DNA from: Halomonas sp. LR3S48
GTDB lineage: Bacteria; Pseudomonadota; Gammaproteobacteria; Pseudomonadales; Halomonadaceae
DNA length: 64,000 bases
Assembly (NCBI RefSeq): GCF_025725665.1
Contig: NZ_CP107009.1
Span: 744,001-808,000 of the forward strand
Direction: 5' to 3'
A program made the position numbers and the translations under genes. The notes beneath the pieces are model-generated. The model saw only the letters and a program-made list of their open reading frames with translations, did no database searches and was not told where the DNA came from. Shown here one piece after another: positions 8,623 through 17,352 of this stretch (the stretch's first letter is position 1; each line of letters begins with the position of its first letter).

Positions 8623-8633
8623 CCAGAACGCCT

Positions 8634-8659
8634 GGGCCGGTGCCTGTCAGGATCGGCCC
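8634..8659 (+). promoter_or_regulatory. Intercistronic hairpin between dctP and dctQ
   Basis: GGGCCG (8634-8639) and CGGCCC (8654-8659) can pair across a 14-base loop. Hairpins here commonly let the receptor be made in excess over the membrane subunits. The second TRAP operon has one at the same place. Confidence 0.4.
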
Positions 8660-8683
8660 GTGTTATTCCGGGGGAAAGGGAAA

Positions 8684-9220
8684 ATGCGCAAGACATTGGA
8701 TGCCATCGACAGGGTTGCCGACTTTTCCGGCTTTCTCGCCATGCTCATGCTGGCCGCTCTAGTCGGCTCCATGATGTTCGAAGTCATCGCCCGCTATGTG
8801 TTTGGTACGCCGACCATCTGGGCCTTCGATATCTCCTATATGCTCAACGGTACCATCTTCCTCATGGGCGCAGCCTATGCGCTCAAGGAGGATGCTCATG
8901 TGCGCATCGACTTCCTGTCGACACGCCTGCCCCTGCGGTTCCAGCAGCTTCTCAACGCCGTTATCTATGCCCTGGTTCTGGCTCCCATCTTCGGTGCACT
9001 TACCTGGTTTGCCTTGCGCAAGGCTCTGCGCGCCTTCGAGCGTGGCCAAGTGGAGATGGTCAGCCCTTGGGCGCCGCTGATGTGGCCCTTTTACACCGTT
9101 CTGGCACTAGGTCTCCTGTTCATGACACTGCAGCTCCTGGCGGAAGCCGCACGCTTTGCACTGGCAGATAAAGCCCCCGGCGCTACCGGTCATGAACTCG
9201 CCGATACGGAGGCCCTGTAA
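8684..9220 (+). CDS. TRAP transporter small permease (DctQ)
   Basis: A 178-residue inner-membrane protein with four predicted transmembrane helices, the normal DctQ plan. ATG 8684 is preferred because GGGGGAAAGGG lies just before it; a GTG eight codons upstream has no site. HVRIDFLS after the second helix is the typical DctQ signature. It works with the receptor encoded before it and the DctM subunit encoded one base after its stop codon. Confidence 0.88.
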   Translation: MRKTLDAIDRVADFSGFLAMLMLAALVGSMMFEVIARYVFGTPTIWAFDISYMLNGTIFLMGAAYALKEDAHVRIDFLSTRLPLRFQQLLNAVIYALVLAPIFGALTWFALRKALRAFERGQVEMVSPWAPLMWPFYTVLALGLLFMTLQLLAEAARFALADKAPGATGHELADTEAL

Positions 9221-9221
9221 C

Positions 9222-10538
9222 GTGCCTATCACCCCCGTTCTCATGTTTCCGGCTTTGTTCGTCCTGGTCTTTGCCGGTATTCCCGTTTCGCTGTGCCTCA
9301 TTATCGTGGCTGCCGGCTTTGGTTTCTTCGCGTTCGGCGATGTCCTGTTCTTGCAACTTTACGGGGCTGTCCTGACTACTGCGTCCAACTTCACCCTGGC
9401 GGCAATTCCCCTGTTCGTGCTGATGGGGGCGGTGCTGGAGCGTACCGGTATTGCACTAAGACTCTTCCAGGCGCTGCAGCTCTGGTTTGGCCGGATGCCG
9501 GGCGGGCTGGGAGTGGCCACTATTGCCATGTGCGCGATATTCGCCGCCGCTTCCGGTGTGGTGGGCGCGGTAGAGATCGTGGTGGGCATGATGGCCATCC
9601 CCGCTATGCAGCGCTACGGCTACGATAACGGCCTGACGGCGGGTACAATCTGTGCCGGAGGCTCGCTTGGCACCATCATCCCGCCCTCCATCGTGGTGGT
9701 GATCTATGCCTCCATCGCCCAGCTTTCCATCGGCAAGTTATTTGCGGCCATCATGATCCCCGGTGCATTGATGGTGCTGTTCTTCCTCGTCTACGTGGTA
9801 GGGCGCTGTATCCTTAGGCCCGCTGATGGCCCGCCAGTATCGGCGGAAGAAATCGCCATGCCCTTACGTGACAAACTCTTCATTACCGGCAAGGCGCTGG
9901 TGCCTCCGCTGGCGCTGATCGTCGCGGTGCTGGGCTCGCTACTGTCGGGGATGGCCTCTCCCACTGAGGCGGCTGCGGTGGGGGCGCTCGGCACGCTTCT
10001 GCTGGCAGCCGTCATGGGGGACCTGAACCGCACCATGCTGCGTCAGGCCTTTGCAGTCTCCATACGCATTTCCTGCATGATCATGCTGATCGTGGTGGGC
10101 GGCACCATGTTTACTTCCATCTTTGCCGTTACTGGCGGCGGTGGCCTGGTGCGCGGATTGGTCGACACCCTCGGCCTTGGGCCTACGGGCGTAGTAGCCC
10201 TGTTCCTCGCCATCGTCTTCGTTGCCGGCTTCGTGCTCGACTGGATTTCCATCGTCCTGATTTGTGTGCCCATCTTCACGCCGGTGATCAGGGCACTCGG
10301 GATCGACCCGATCTGGTTCGCCGTGCTGGTGATGATCGTGATCCAGACTTCCTATCTTACTCCGCCCATGGCGCCTTCGATCTTCTACCTGAAATCGATC
10401 GCCCCTCCCTCCATGACTTACGGGCACATGTACCGAGGGGTGATGCCCTTCGTGCTGGCACAACTGGCAGTATTGATCGCGGTGCTGCTGTTCCCGGGCG
10501 CAGCCACCTACCTGCCCTCGATTCTGGTGGGGCTGTAG
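9222..10538 (+). CDS. TRAP transporter large permease (DctM)
   Basis: A 438-residue inner-membrane protein, largely hydrophobic with about 12 membrane segments, matching DctM, the sodium-coupled transport subunit. Family motifs include GGSLGTIIPPS near residue 145, SPTEAAAVGA near 245 and YLTPPMAPSIFY near 375. The likely start is GTG 9222, immediately after the DctQ stop, which implies translational coupling; upstream in-frame codons overlap dctQ. It is the last gene of the operon, followed by a palindrome and a convergent gene. Confidence 0.88.
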   Translation: MPITPVLMFPALFVLVFAGIPVSLCLIIVAAGFGFFAFGDVLFLQLYGAVLTTASNFTLAAIPLFVLMGAVLERTGIALRLFQALQLWFGRMPGGLGVATIAMCAIFAAASGVVGAVEIVVGMMAIPAMQRYGYDNGLTAGTICAGGSLGTIIPPSIVVVIYASIAQLSIGKLFAAIMIPGALMVLFFLVYVVGRCILRPADGPPVSAEEIAMPLRDKLFITGKALVPPLALIVAVLGSLLSGMASPTEAAAVGALGTLLLAAVMGDLNRTMLRQAFAVSIRISCMIMLIVVGGTMFTSIFAVTGGGGLVRGLVDTLGLGPTGVVALFLAIVFVAGFVLDWISIVLICVPIFTPVIRALGIDPIWFAVLVMIVIQTSYLTPPMAPSIFYLKSIAPPSMTYGHMYRGVMPFVLAQLAVLIAVLLFPGAATYLPSILVGL

Positions 10539-10549
10539 TGGGTCGACCT

Positions 10550-10565
10550 ACCCAAGCGCTTGGGT
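10550..10565. terminator. Palindrome between convergent genes
   Basis: ACCCAAGCGCTTGGGT is a perfect 16-bp palindrome between the end of dctM and the end of the convergent FMN reductase gene. It may act as a short stem, but there is no T-tract. Confidence 0.3.
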
Positions 10566-10583
10566 CTTGGATGACCGGACGGG

Positions 10584-11174
10584 TCAAAACGGCGGTGCCT
10601 TACGCTCTTTCTGCCTTTTCGCCGCTTCCATCCACCAACTTAGGTCGTCGGCGAAGCGTGAAAAGGAGCGCTCCAGCGACTGGCCGGCATCGCCGGTGGG
10701 GTTGCCGTTTTCGTCCAGGGTCTTCGCGATGGGACCGACGGTCACCGAGCTGGAGATAACCACCATGCCCATTTCGGCGAGAGTGCCGTGCCAGACCAGG
10801 GCGGAGCGCGCGCCGCCCAGGCGGCCCGCCGAATAACTTACGATGCCCGCCGGCCGCCAGAACCACTCCTCCAGGAAGTGATCGGTCAGGTTCTTGAGGC
10901 CGGGCTGCATGCCCCAATTGTATTCCCCGGTCACGAACACGAAGCCATCTGCCTCGCGAATCTTGCCCGCCAGGGTTTCCATTGCCTCCGGCGCTTCACC
11001 GGCGGGGTACTCCTTGTACATGCGATCCAGCATCGGCAGATCGACCTGCTTGGCGTCGATCAGCTCTGCCTCGAAGCCGCGTGCGTTCAGGGTTCGCACG
11101 GTATAGTCGGCCAGGCGAATGCCGGCGCGGTCGGAACGATAGGAACCATAGAGCACGAGAATGCGGTCGGCCAT
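10584..11174 (-). CDS. NAD(P)H-dependent FMN reductase family protein
   Basis: A 196-residue flavodoxin-fold protein. The N-terminal beta strand and loop ILVLYGSYRSDRAG is the FMN phosphate-binding loop, and TGEYNWGMQPGLKNLTDHF is the second conserved FMN-contact region of the NADPH-dependent FMN reductase (PF03358) family. Such proteins reduce quinones, azo compounds or metals. It lies 106 bases after an HxlR-type regulator on the same strand, and HxlR proteins often govern quinone- or aldehyde-responsive reductases, so it may belong to that regulon. Confidence 0.82.
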   Translation of the reverse strand: MADRILVLYGSYRSDRAGIRLADYTVRTLNARGFEAELIDAKQVDLPMLDRMYKEYPAGEAPEAMETLAGKIREADGFVFVTGEYNWGMQPGLKNLTDHFLEEWFWRPAGIVSYSAGRLGGARSALVWHGTLAEMGMVVISSSVTVGPIAKTLDENGNPTGDAGQSLERSFSRFADDLSWWMEAAKRQKERKAPPF

Positions 11175-11280
11175 TTCACGAACCTTGCTTGAAGGGCGGA
11201 TGAAACGCGATGGACGGTCGGCGTTGCTATCGAAGACTGGCCATCGCTACCTGAAGTGAAGATAGTCCAGCCACAGCGAT

Positions 11281-11658
11281 TCACTTACCTTCTCCGCCCC
11301 GATAACGCTTCCGAGACTCGGCAATGGTGCGGTGATTGGCATCGGCCCAGGTCACCAGGGCCTGCATCGGTGCGAGGAAGGAGCGGCCGAGTTCGGTGAG
11401 GTCGTACTCCACTCGCGGTGGTACTTCCGGATAGACCGTGCGGGTGATGAAGCCATCCTGTTCCAGGTGCTTGAGGGTGCGCGAGAGCATCTGCTTGGAA
11501 ATGTCGCCGATCTCGCGCATCAGCTCGTTGAAGCGCCTGGTGCCGGGCTGCAGGGTCAGCAGTACGAGAACGCTCCATTGATCGCCGATGCGGTCGAGTA
11601 CGTCGCGGATGGGGCAGGGATGGTCGAATGCGACGATCTCGGATTGTTGTTGAGTCAT
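11281..11658 (-). CDS. HxlR-family transcriptional regulator
   Basis: A 125-residue winged-helix regulator. ATG 11658 is chosen because AAGGAG sits seven bases upstream; an upstream in-frame GTG at 11676 overlaps that site. The order CPIRDVLDRIGDQWSVLVL, then RFNELMREIGDISKQMLSRTL, then RTVYPEVPPRVEYDLTELG is the complete HxlR/DUF24 pattern. A single Cys follows FDHP near the N-terminus, where YodB/HypR-type family members carry their redox-sensing cysteine, so thiol or quinone sensing is plausible. It is divergent from an NAD(P)-binding protein. Confidence 0.88.
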   Translation of the reverse strand: MTQQQSEIVAFDHPCPIRDVLDRIGDQWSVLVLLTLQPGTRRFNELMREIGDISKQMLSRTLKHLEQDGFITRTVYPEVPPRVEYDLTELGRSFLAPMQALVTWADANHRTIAESRKRYRGGEGK

Positions 11659-11757
11659 GGCGGGCTCCTTGGGCACTCATGAGTCATCGCGGTGTGACCG
11701 GGTCCCACCGCGGTGACTTCTTGCGGATGAATGAGAAGTACCATAGTTTGCCGCTTA

Positions 11758-11774
11758 GGTCTATTTGTTAGACC
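11758..11774. promoter_or_regulatory. Inverted repeat in the HxlR divergent promoter
   Basis: GGTCT (11758-11762) and AGACC (11770-11774) form an inverted repeat with a 7-base spacer, followed by another GGTCT at 11776-11780. The spacing suits a dimeric winged-helix protein, so this is a candidate operator for the adjacent HxlR regulator. Confidence 0.45.
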
Positions 11775-11807
11775 AGGTCTGTAATTCAAACCAAGGAGAA
11801 CTTGACC

Positions 11808-12419
11808 ATGGCAAACGTCGCTCTCATCGGCGCCTCAGGCAACGCGGGCTCGCGTATCCTCACGGAACTCTCCGAGCGCAGTCATCTGGTGACTGCCATC
11901 GCCCGTCATCCCGAAAGAATCGCCAAGCTGCCTGGGGTCATGGCCCGCCAAGGAGATGTTTACGACCGCGCGGGGCTGACCGAAATGCTGCGCGGCCACG
12001 ATGCGGTGATCAGCTCGGTGCACTTTACCGCCAGCGATGCCGATACGCTGATCGGCGCGGTGCGCGACTCGGGCGTAAAGCGCTACCTGGTGGTGGGCGG
12101 CGCCGGCAGCCTGGAGGTCGCCCCTGGCCAGCGCCTGATCGACCAGCCGGACTTTCCGGCCGAATACAAGGGTGAAGCGAGCGCAGGCGTGGCCTTCCTG
12201 GAGCGCCTGAGGGCCGTCGAGGATCTTGACTGGACCTTCCTGTCACCCTCGGCGCTGTTCGTGCCGGGCGAACGTACCGGCGATTTCCGCCTCGGCAAGG
12301 ATACGTTGCTGAGCAACGAGCAAGGCTCCAGCATCTCGTTCGAAGACTACGCCATTGCCCTGATCGACGAGCTCGAGCGCCCCGCCCACGTGCGTCAGCG
12401 CTTTACCGTGGGCTACTGA
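11808..12419 (+). CDS. NAD(P)-binding (NmrA/YwnB-like) protein
   Basis: A 203-residue atypical short-chain-dehydrogenase-fold protein. The Rossmann motif GASGNAGSRI is at the N-terminus, VVGGAGSLEV lies near residue 100 and YKGEASAGVAFLERLR near residue 125; the usual YxxxK catalytic pair is not obvious, as in NmrA-like proteins. AAGGAG is eight bases before ATG 11808. It is divergent from the HxlR regulator, a pairing common for stress-induced NAD(P)H-dependent proteins. The exact reaction is unknown. Confidence 0.82.
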   Translation: MANVALIGASGNAGSRILTELSERSHLVTAIARHPERIAKLPGVMARQGDVYDRAGLTEMLRGHDAVISSVHFTASDADTLIGAVRDSGVKRYLVVGGAGSLEVAPGQRLIDQPDFPAEYKGEASAGVAFLERLRAVEDLDWTFLSPSALFVPGERTGDFRLGKDTLLSNEQGSSISFEDYAIALIDELERPAHVRQRFTVGY

Positions 12420-12643
12420 TGCCGATGTCCCACACACCGCACCAATCAAGATTGGAGACGTCATCGACTGCTTCGCCCTGAAGACTCGGCGCCGGTACCA
12501 GACTGGACGAAGCGGTAGTCGGTAAGCTGTACTGCGACCAGCCCCTGAGCGGGGTAGCCTGGTACCTGGCGCTGGTTTGTCAGGTCTGAACGGCGCTGTC
12601 ACAAGGAGTCGACAGCGGCTTTGCATCTATGGGAACGAGGTAT

Positions 12644-14371
12644 ATGAAAGCAAACGGCTCGTGGCTGCTGGCGTTGGCGTTGGCGCTACTCTTTTCCTGC
12701 CTGTGCATGGCGCAAGCGCAGGAGGACGAGAGCGAAGAGAATCAATGGTTCACCGTCGACTCGTTGAACGAAGGGCTTGGCGAGGCGCCCGAGGAGGTCA
12801 AGCGAGAGACACCGCGCGAATCGATCCGTAGCTTTCTCGAACTTACCGAACAGGAGGAATTCTCCGCAGCGGCGCATGTCCTCAATCTCTCCGACCTGAG
12901 CCCCGCGGAGCAACCAGAGAGGGGGGCGCAGTTGGCCAAGCAACTGGCGACCGTGTTTCGGCGTGGCGAGTGGATCGAAGCCTCCAACCTTTCCGGGCGT
13001 CAGGATGCAGCCATTGAAGACCCGTCGGGCCAACACCCACAGACCGGTGAGCCGCGTCGCAATCTCGCGCTGGCATCGCTCGAGGCCCAGGGCCAGACCT
13101 ATGACATCCGCCTGGGCCGATATCGAATGGGTGACGAGGCGCCGGTCTGGCTGATCACACCAGACAGCCTTTCGTCGATCCCCCGGCTTTATGAAGAGTT
13201 CGGGCCCTCGATGTTGGAGGAGTACATTCCGGAGCGATTCAAGGCGTCGCTCGGAGTGCTGGAGATCTGGGAGTGGATCGCCATACCGGTGTTCCTGCTT
13301 GTGATCGGTCTGGTGGGTTGGGGGGTCTACGGCCTGGTCGGCTTGCTGGCGCACTGGTTCCCCAACGGGGCGCCGAGCATCTTTGCAGGCCGGATCAGGG
13401 GGCCCATGGCACTTCTGGTCATGTCATTCGTTGCCCAGCTACTGCTCGACTACGTGGTCTCTTTTACGGCCATGGCCACCTCATTCATTCGTGTAATGCT
13501 CATCATCATTGTGGCCTGGGGCGTCGGTACGATTGCGCTGCGCCTGGTCGACACTCTCCTGCTCAAGGTGACGCGGCGCATCGTGGGGGAGATCGACGAC
13601 ACCAAGCCCAAGGACGAGCGCAAGCTGCTCACCACGCTCTACGCGCTGCGCCGGGTCATCATCCTGATCACGGTGGTTGCCGTTTCCGTCTACGTACTGA
13701 GCCAGATCCAGCTGTTCGAGACGCTGGGTATGTCGCTTCTGGCGTCGGCCAGTGTCTTGGCTGTGCTGGTGGGTATCGCGGGCCAGGCAGTGCTCGGCAA
13801 TATCCTTTCCTCTTTTCAGGTCTCCCTGGCGAAACCCATACGCATCGGCGACCTGGTGATGTTCGAGGGGCAGTGGTGCTATGTGGAAGGCATCTTCTAC
13901 ACCTTTATCCGGTTGAGGAGCTGGGATGAGCGGCGCCTGATCGTACCGGTGACGTACTTCGTCTCCCAGCCCTTCGAGAACCTCTCCGTCAAGAGTGCCA
14001 AGATGTACCGGACGCTGGAGCTTGTCGTCCATCTTAGTGCCGATACCCAGGTCATCAGGGAGAAGTTCCTGGAGTACGCCAAGGAGGAGGAGAACGTCGT
14101 CGAGCACCACAAGCTGTCGTGTTACGTGACGGGGCAGACCGAGAGAGCGCAGACCATCTCCTGCTACCTCATGGCCTCCGATCCCTTTGCCGGCTGGATA
14201 GCGGAGATGAACATCCGCGAGAAGCTGATGACTTTCATCAGGGACAACCATCCCGAGTGGTGGCCGAGGGAGGTGGTGGTCATCAGCCATCGCGATATCG
14301 CCAAGGGCGAGCATCCAGGCTCTCGCCGATCCCCTCATGAGTCAGCTCCGGGGGGCGACGAGGAAGGCTGA
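12644..14371 (+). CDS. MscS-family mechanosensitive ion channel
   Basis: A 575-residue membrane protein. ATG 12644 follows GAGG; an ATG five codons earlier lacks a site. It has a signal-peptide-like N-terminus ending near MAQAQ, a periplasmic domain of about 200 residues rich in acidic residues, four or more membrane helices from about residue 205, and the pore-lining segment GIAGQAVLGNILSSF followed by the beta domain with PIRIGDLVMFEGQ. The DUF3772-free, long N-terminal layout resembles YnaI/YbdG-type channels. It would release solutes on hypo-osmotic shock, which suits a halophile. A strong hairpin follows the gene. Confidence 0.88.
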   Translation: MKANGSWLLALALALLFSCLCMAQAQEDESEENQWFTVDSLNEGLGEAPEEVKRETPRESIRSFLELTEQEEFSAAAHVLNLSDLSPAEQPERGAQLAKQLATVFRRGEWIEASNLSGRQDAAIEDPSGQHPQTGEPRRNLALASLEAQGQTYDIRLGRYRMGDEAPVWLITPDSLSSIPRLYEEFGPSMLEEYIPERFKASLGVLEIWEWIAIPVFLLVIGLVGWGVYGLVGLLAHWFPNGAPSIFAGRIRGPMALLVMSFVAQLLLDYVVSFTAMATSFIRVMLIIIVAWGVGTIALRLVDTLLLKVTRRIVGEIDDTKPKDERKLLTTLYALRRVIILITVVAVSVYVLSQIQLFETLGMSLLASASVLAVLVGIAGQAVLGNILSSFQVSLAKPIRIGDLVMFEGQWCYVEGIFYTFIRLRSWDERRLIVPVTYFVSQPFENLSVKSAKMYRTLELVVHLSADTQVIREKFLEYAKEEENVVEHHKLSCYVTGQTERAQTISCYLMASDPFAGWIAEMNIREKLMTFIRDNHPEWWPREVVVISHRDIAKGEHPGSRRSPHESAPGGDEEG

Positions 14372-14431
14372 TGCCTCCGGGGGCCGGCCCGAAGACATCG
14401 TGCAGCTTTGACACCCTTTGAGGACAGATAC

Positions 14432-14460
14432 GACAGGGCCCGGCATTGCCGGGCCCTGTC
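14432..14460. terminator. Strong hairpin between convergent genes
   Basis: GACAGGGCCCGGC pairs perfectly with GCCGGGCCCTGTC across a 3-base loop (ATT). The 13-bp stem lies between the MscS gene and the convergent acidic-protein gene and probably ends transcription from both sides, although no T-run follows. Confidence 0.65.
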
Positions 14461-14485
14461 GGAACCACGTTGATTCCCTCCTTAA

Positions 14486-14869
14486 TCAGGTCTCATCCTC
14501 TTCTGCGTCTTGGGTATTGTCGGTATCGCTCGGGTCGGGTGCCTCACCTCCCTGCGTACCTTCACCTCCGTCCACGCCTGGCGCCCCCGGGTCACTACTC
14601 ACTTCGCCGGAGCCGTCACCGGTGCCTTCCGGCTCCATCTCGCCATTTTCTTCCTCTTCCCATTGGGGCTTTTTCTCGGCCTCCGTTCCAACCGCCCCGG
14701 AAGAGCCTGCGGTGCCGGAGGTGCCTTCCGTCATGGTGGAGGTACCGCCTTGCCCGCCGGCGGCATCCGTTTCCTTGTCACTACCGGCCGACCAGGCGAG
14801 GGGGCTGGCAACCAGGCCCATCGTCACTCCCAGCACACCGATTCGCTTGAGAATATCGCGAGACAACAT
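14486..14869 (-). CDS. Secreted acidic Gly/Glu-rich low-complexity protein
   Basis: A 127-residue protein of unknown function. ATG 14869 has AAGGAG 8 bases upstream. The first 28 residues form a signal peptide (MLSRDILKRIGVLGVT..., cleavage near AWSAG). The rest is low-complexity: rich in Gly, Glu, Asp, Ser and Thr, almost without hydrophobic residues, and predicted to be disordered. A highly acidic periplasmic or surface protein fits a salt-adapted organism. I recognise no family; composition this simple makes homology hard to detect. Confidence 0.65.
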   Translation of the reverse strand: MLSRDILKRIGVLGVTMGLVASPLAWSAGSDKETDAAGGQGGTSTMTEGTSGTAGSSGAVGTEAEKKPQWEEEENGEMEPEGTGDGSGEVSSDPGAPGVDGGEGTQGGEAPDPSDTDNTQDAEEDET

Positions 14870-15114
14870 GGCATGACTCCTTGGACATCGTGTCCCTATG
14901 CGAGCAGCCCCTGTCGGCGGCCGCTCCGCTCCTTGTAATACCGTGGCGCTGCATACCAGCGCCACGGCCACCGCCGTCCCTTTCCTGAGTTCACCTCGCC
15001 TTGCTCACAAGGGCAGCCATCGTAAGGGCAATGGCATTGGAGCGGGCGAGCTGGACAGCTCCTTAAGCATAGTTCGCCTACCGAAGTAGCGGTGGTGGCA
15101 TTCTTCATTTTCTC

Positions 15115-16158
15115 TCAGCGGCTGTGGGCACCGAGCTGCTCACGGCGGAACTCACCTTGGCGTTCCAGCATCCAGCCCGGGTACTCGGGCGGTAACTGGC
15201 TGACGCGATCGAGTACGGCGAGTTCTTCATCGCTGAGCGCTACCTGGGCGGCGGCAATGTTGTCGTCGAGCTGGTCGATGCGCTTGGCCCCGACGATCAC
15301 GCTGGTGACCGCTGGCTGGTGCAGCAGCCAGGCGAGCGCAATCTGGGCGACGCTGACGCCCTTGGCCTCGGCGATGCCGCGCATCGCGTCGACGCAGTCA
15401 TGGGCGCGATCTTTTTCCACCGGTGGAAAGTCGAAGTTGGCGCGGCGGCCTTCGCCAACGGCTTGGCCGTCGCGCGCGTACTTGCCGCTGAGCAGGCCGC
15501 CGGCGAGCGGGCTCCACACCATCAGCCCGAGGCCCTCGCTCTCCAGCATGGGAACGATCTCGCGTTCCAGGTCGCGACCGGCAAGGGTGTAGTAGGCCTG
15601 CAGTGACTGGAAGCGGTTCAGCCCCTTGCGTTCGGCGATGCCGAGCGCCTTGACGATCTGCCAGGCCGCCCAGTTGGAGACGCCGACATAGCGCACATGG
15701 CCATGCTGGACCAGGGTGTCCAGCGCGCTCAGGGTCTCTTCGATGGGCGTGGCGGGGTCGAAGCCGTGCACCTGGTAGAGGTCGACGTGGTCGAGCTGCA
15801 GGCGTTTCAGGCTCGCCTTCACGCCTTCCATGATGTGATAGCGGGACAGCCCTCTGGCGTTGACGCCCCGGCCGGTTTCGCCGAATACCTTGGTGGCGAC
15901 GACCACTTCGTCGCGCGGTACGCCGAGGTTCTTCAGGGCCTGGCCGGTCATGCGCTCCGAAAGCCCCTCGGAATAGACATCGGCGGTGTCGATGAAGTTG
16001 ATGCCGGCCTCCAGCGCGCGGGCGATCAGCCCCTCGGCATCGCTCTGTTGCAGGTTGCCGATCTTGCTCCAGAGTTCGCCTTCGCCACCGAAGGTCATGG
16101 TGCCCAGGCAGAACTGGGAAACGAAGAGGCCGGTATTGCCGAGTTTGCGATATTGCAT
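15115..16158 (-). CDS. Aldo/keto reductase
   Basis: A 347-residue (alpha/beta)8 oxidoreductase using NADPH. The catalytic tetrad is complete: Asp57 and Tyr62 (in DTADVY), Lys90 (VVVATK) and His131 (YQVHGFD). The motif GVSNWAAWQI and the C-terminal ALAWLLHQPAVTSVIVGAK are typical of the YajO/Tas-like bacterial subgroup that reduces aldehydes and ketones. It is divergent from an XRE regulator with an MmyB-type domain, an arrangement that usually reflects local control. Confidence 0.92.
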   Translation of the reverse strand: MQYRKLGNTGLFVSQFCLGTMTFGGEGELWSKIGNLQQSDAEGLIARALEAGINFIDTADVYSEGLSERMTGQALKNLGVPRDEVVVATKVFGETGRGVNARGLSRYHIMEGVKASLKRLQLDHVDLYQVHGFDPATPIEETLSALDTLVQHGHVRYVGVSNWAAWQIVKALGIAERKGLNRFQSLQAYYTLAGRDLEREIVPMLESEGLGLMVWSPLAGGLLSGKYARDGQAVGEGRRANFDFPPVEKDRAHDCVDAMRGIAEAKGVSVAQIALAWLLHQPAVTSVIVGAKRIDQLDDNIAAAQVALSDEELAVLDRVSQLPPEYPGWMLERQGEFRREQLGAHSR

Positions 16159-16362
16159 GCGGTGCTCCTTACTTTTCTTGCAGAGGTATAGTGTGGCAGT
16201 TGTCCAGCGTAGTGATGGTTCGGTTCATCTCCTGTCGAGGATGGTCGGTACCGCTGCCACTCACGGTTGACTGCGGTGTACGATGAGACGATACGCAAGC
16301 CTGAGACATCGTTCAGGGACGCGCTATTCTGGTATTCGTACTTCCCCCCAAGGAAACGCAAC

Positions 16363-17280
16363 GTGCTCAGCAACATCCGTCGCAGCGAGATCGCTACCTT
16401 CCTCAGGATCCGGCGTGCCCGGCTGCAGCCCGAGCAGGTCGGCCTGCCGCGGGGCGCGCGGCGGCGCACGCCCGGCCTGCGCCGAGAAGAGGTGGCCGAA
16501 CTGGCCGGGATCAGTACCGAGTGGTATGCCTGGCTGGAACAGATGCGCGACGTGCATCCGTCGATGGATACCCTGCAACGCATCGCCGGCGCGCTAAAGC
16601 TGGAGCCTGCCGAACAGCAGCACCTCCTCACCCTGGGAGGCTATGGCCTGGAGAGCGGCGGCGCCGGGCTGGCGCGCGAGGCGGTGGTGGGCGCGCAGCT
16701 CCAGCGACTGATGGATCAACTGGCGTGCTGCCCGGCCTGGATCATGGGAGCCCGCTCGGACATCCTGGCCTGGAACCGGGCGGCGACTGTCATTCATGGC
16801 GATCTTCACGGCATGCGCGGGATCGAGCGGAACGGCATCCATCAACTCTTTCTGAACCCGCGGATGCGCCGCATGCTGGTGGACTGGGAGGAACATGCCC
16901 GGGACTGTGTCGCCAAGCTGCGCCTGACCCAGGCCCGCTACCTCGACGATCCCTGGTTCAACGAACTCGTCGAGCTGTTGCTGTCACGCAGCCCAGCGTT
17001 TTCCCAATGGTGGGACGAACATGATGTCTGCTTGCCCCATGACGGTGTGAAGGTCTACGAGCATCCCGGCGCAGGCCGGCTCTCCTTCGATTACGCCATC
17101 CTGCAAGTGGCCGGTAGCAATGGCGTGCCGCTGCACTTGATCACCTATGTGCCGACCGGCGATACGGATACCGAGGAAAAAATGAAGGCCTTCGTGGAGC
17201 GCTCGGAGCTGCGTGGGGAGAATCCGCGTGCCCTCATCGAGGAGCAGCTGGCCGAGCCGCAGCGGCGCTTTCCCGCTTGA
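16363..17280 (+). CDS. XRE-family regulator with MmyB-like domain
   Basis: A 305-residue regulator. GTG 16363 is the best start, with AAGGAAA upstream. Residues 10-85 are a Cro/C1-type helix-turn-helix (RRTPGLRREEVAELAGIS then WYAWLEQ), and the rest matches the MmyB-like ligand-binding domain (PAWIMGARSDILAWNRAA, then LDDPWFNELVELLLSRS). MmyB-domain proteins control secondary metabolism or short oxidoreductase genes in many bacteria and may bind fatty acids. The most likely target is the divergent aldo/keto reductase. Confidence 0.88.
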   Translation: MLSNIRRSEIATFLRIRRARLQPEQVGLPRGARRRTPGLRREEVAELAGISTEWYAWLEQMRDVHPSMDTLQRIAGALKLEPAEQQHLLTLGGYGLESGGAGLAREAVVGAQLQRLMDQLACCPAWIMGARSDILAWNRAATVIHGDLHGMRGIERNGIHQLFLNPRMRRMLVDWEEHARDCVAKLRLTQARYLDDPWFNELVELLLSRSPAFSQWWDEHDVCLPHDGVKVYEHPGAGRLSFDYAILQVAGSNGVPLHLITYVPTGDTDTEEKMKAFVERSELRGENPRALIEEQLAEPQRRFPA

Positions 17281-17304
17281 GTTCGGACTCTTTCCGTCAT
17301 GATA

Positions 17305-17333
17305 ACGCCGCCCCTGGCTAGCCGGGGCGGCGT
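17305..17333. terminator. Bidirectional hairpin terminator
   Basis: ACGCCGCCCC (17305-17314) pairs perfectly with GGGGCGGCGT (17324-17333). The plus-strand continuation is pyrimidine-rich (CGCTTCTTCTC). It separates the XRE gene from the convergent racemase-family gene. Confidence 0.65.
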
Positions 17334-17352
17334 CGCTTCTTCTCGAGTTCGA

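Noticed and set aside
10550..10565. ACCCAAGCGCTTGGGT as a regulator operator
   Set aside because: It lies between two convergent gene ends, where an operator is not expected; treated as a weak terminator.
12243..12626. A 127-codon open frame covering the gap before the MscS gene
   Set aside because: It runs antisense into the NAD(P)-binding gene, has no start site and no protein-like composition. I see no gene in 12420-12643.
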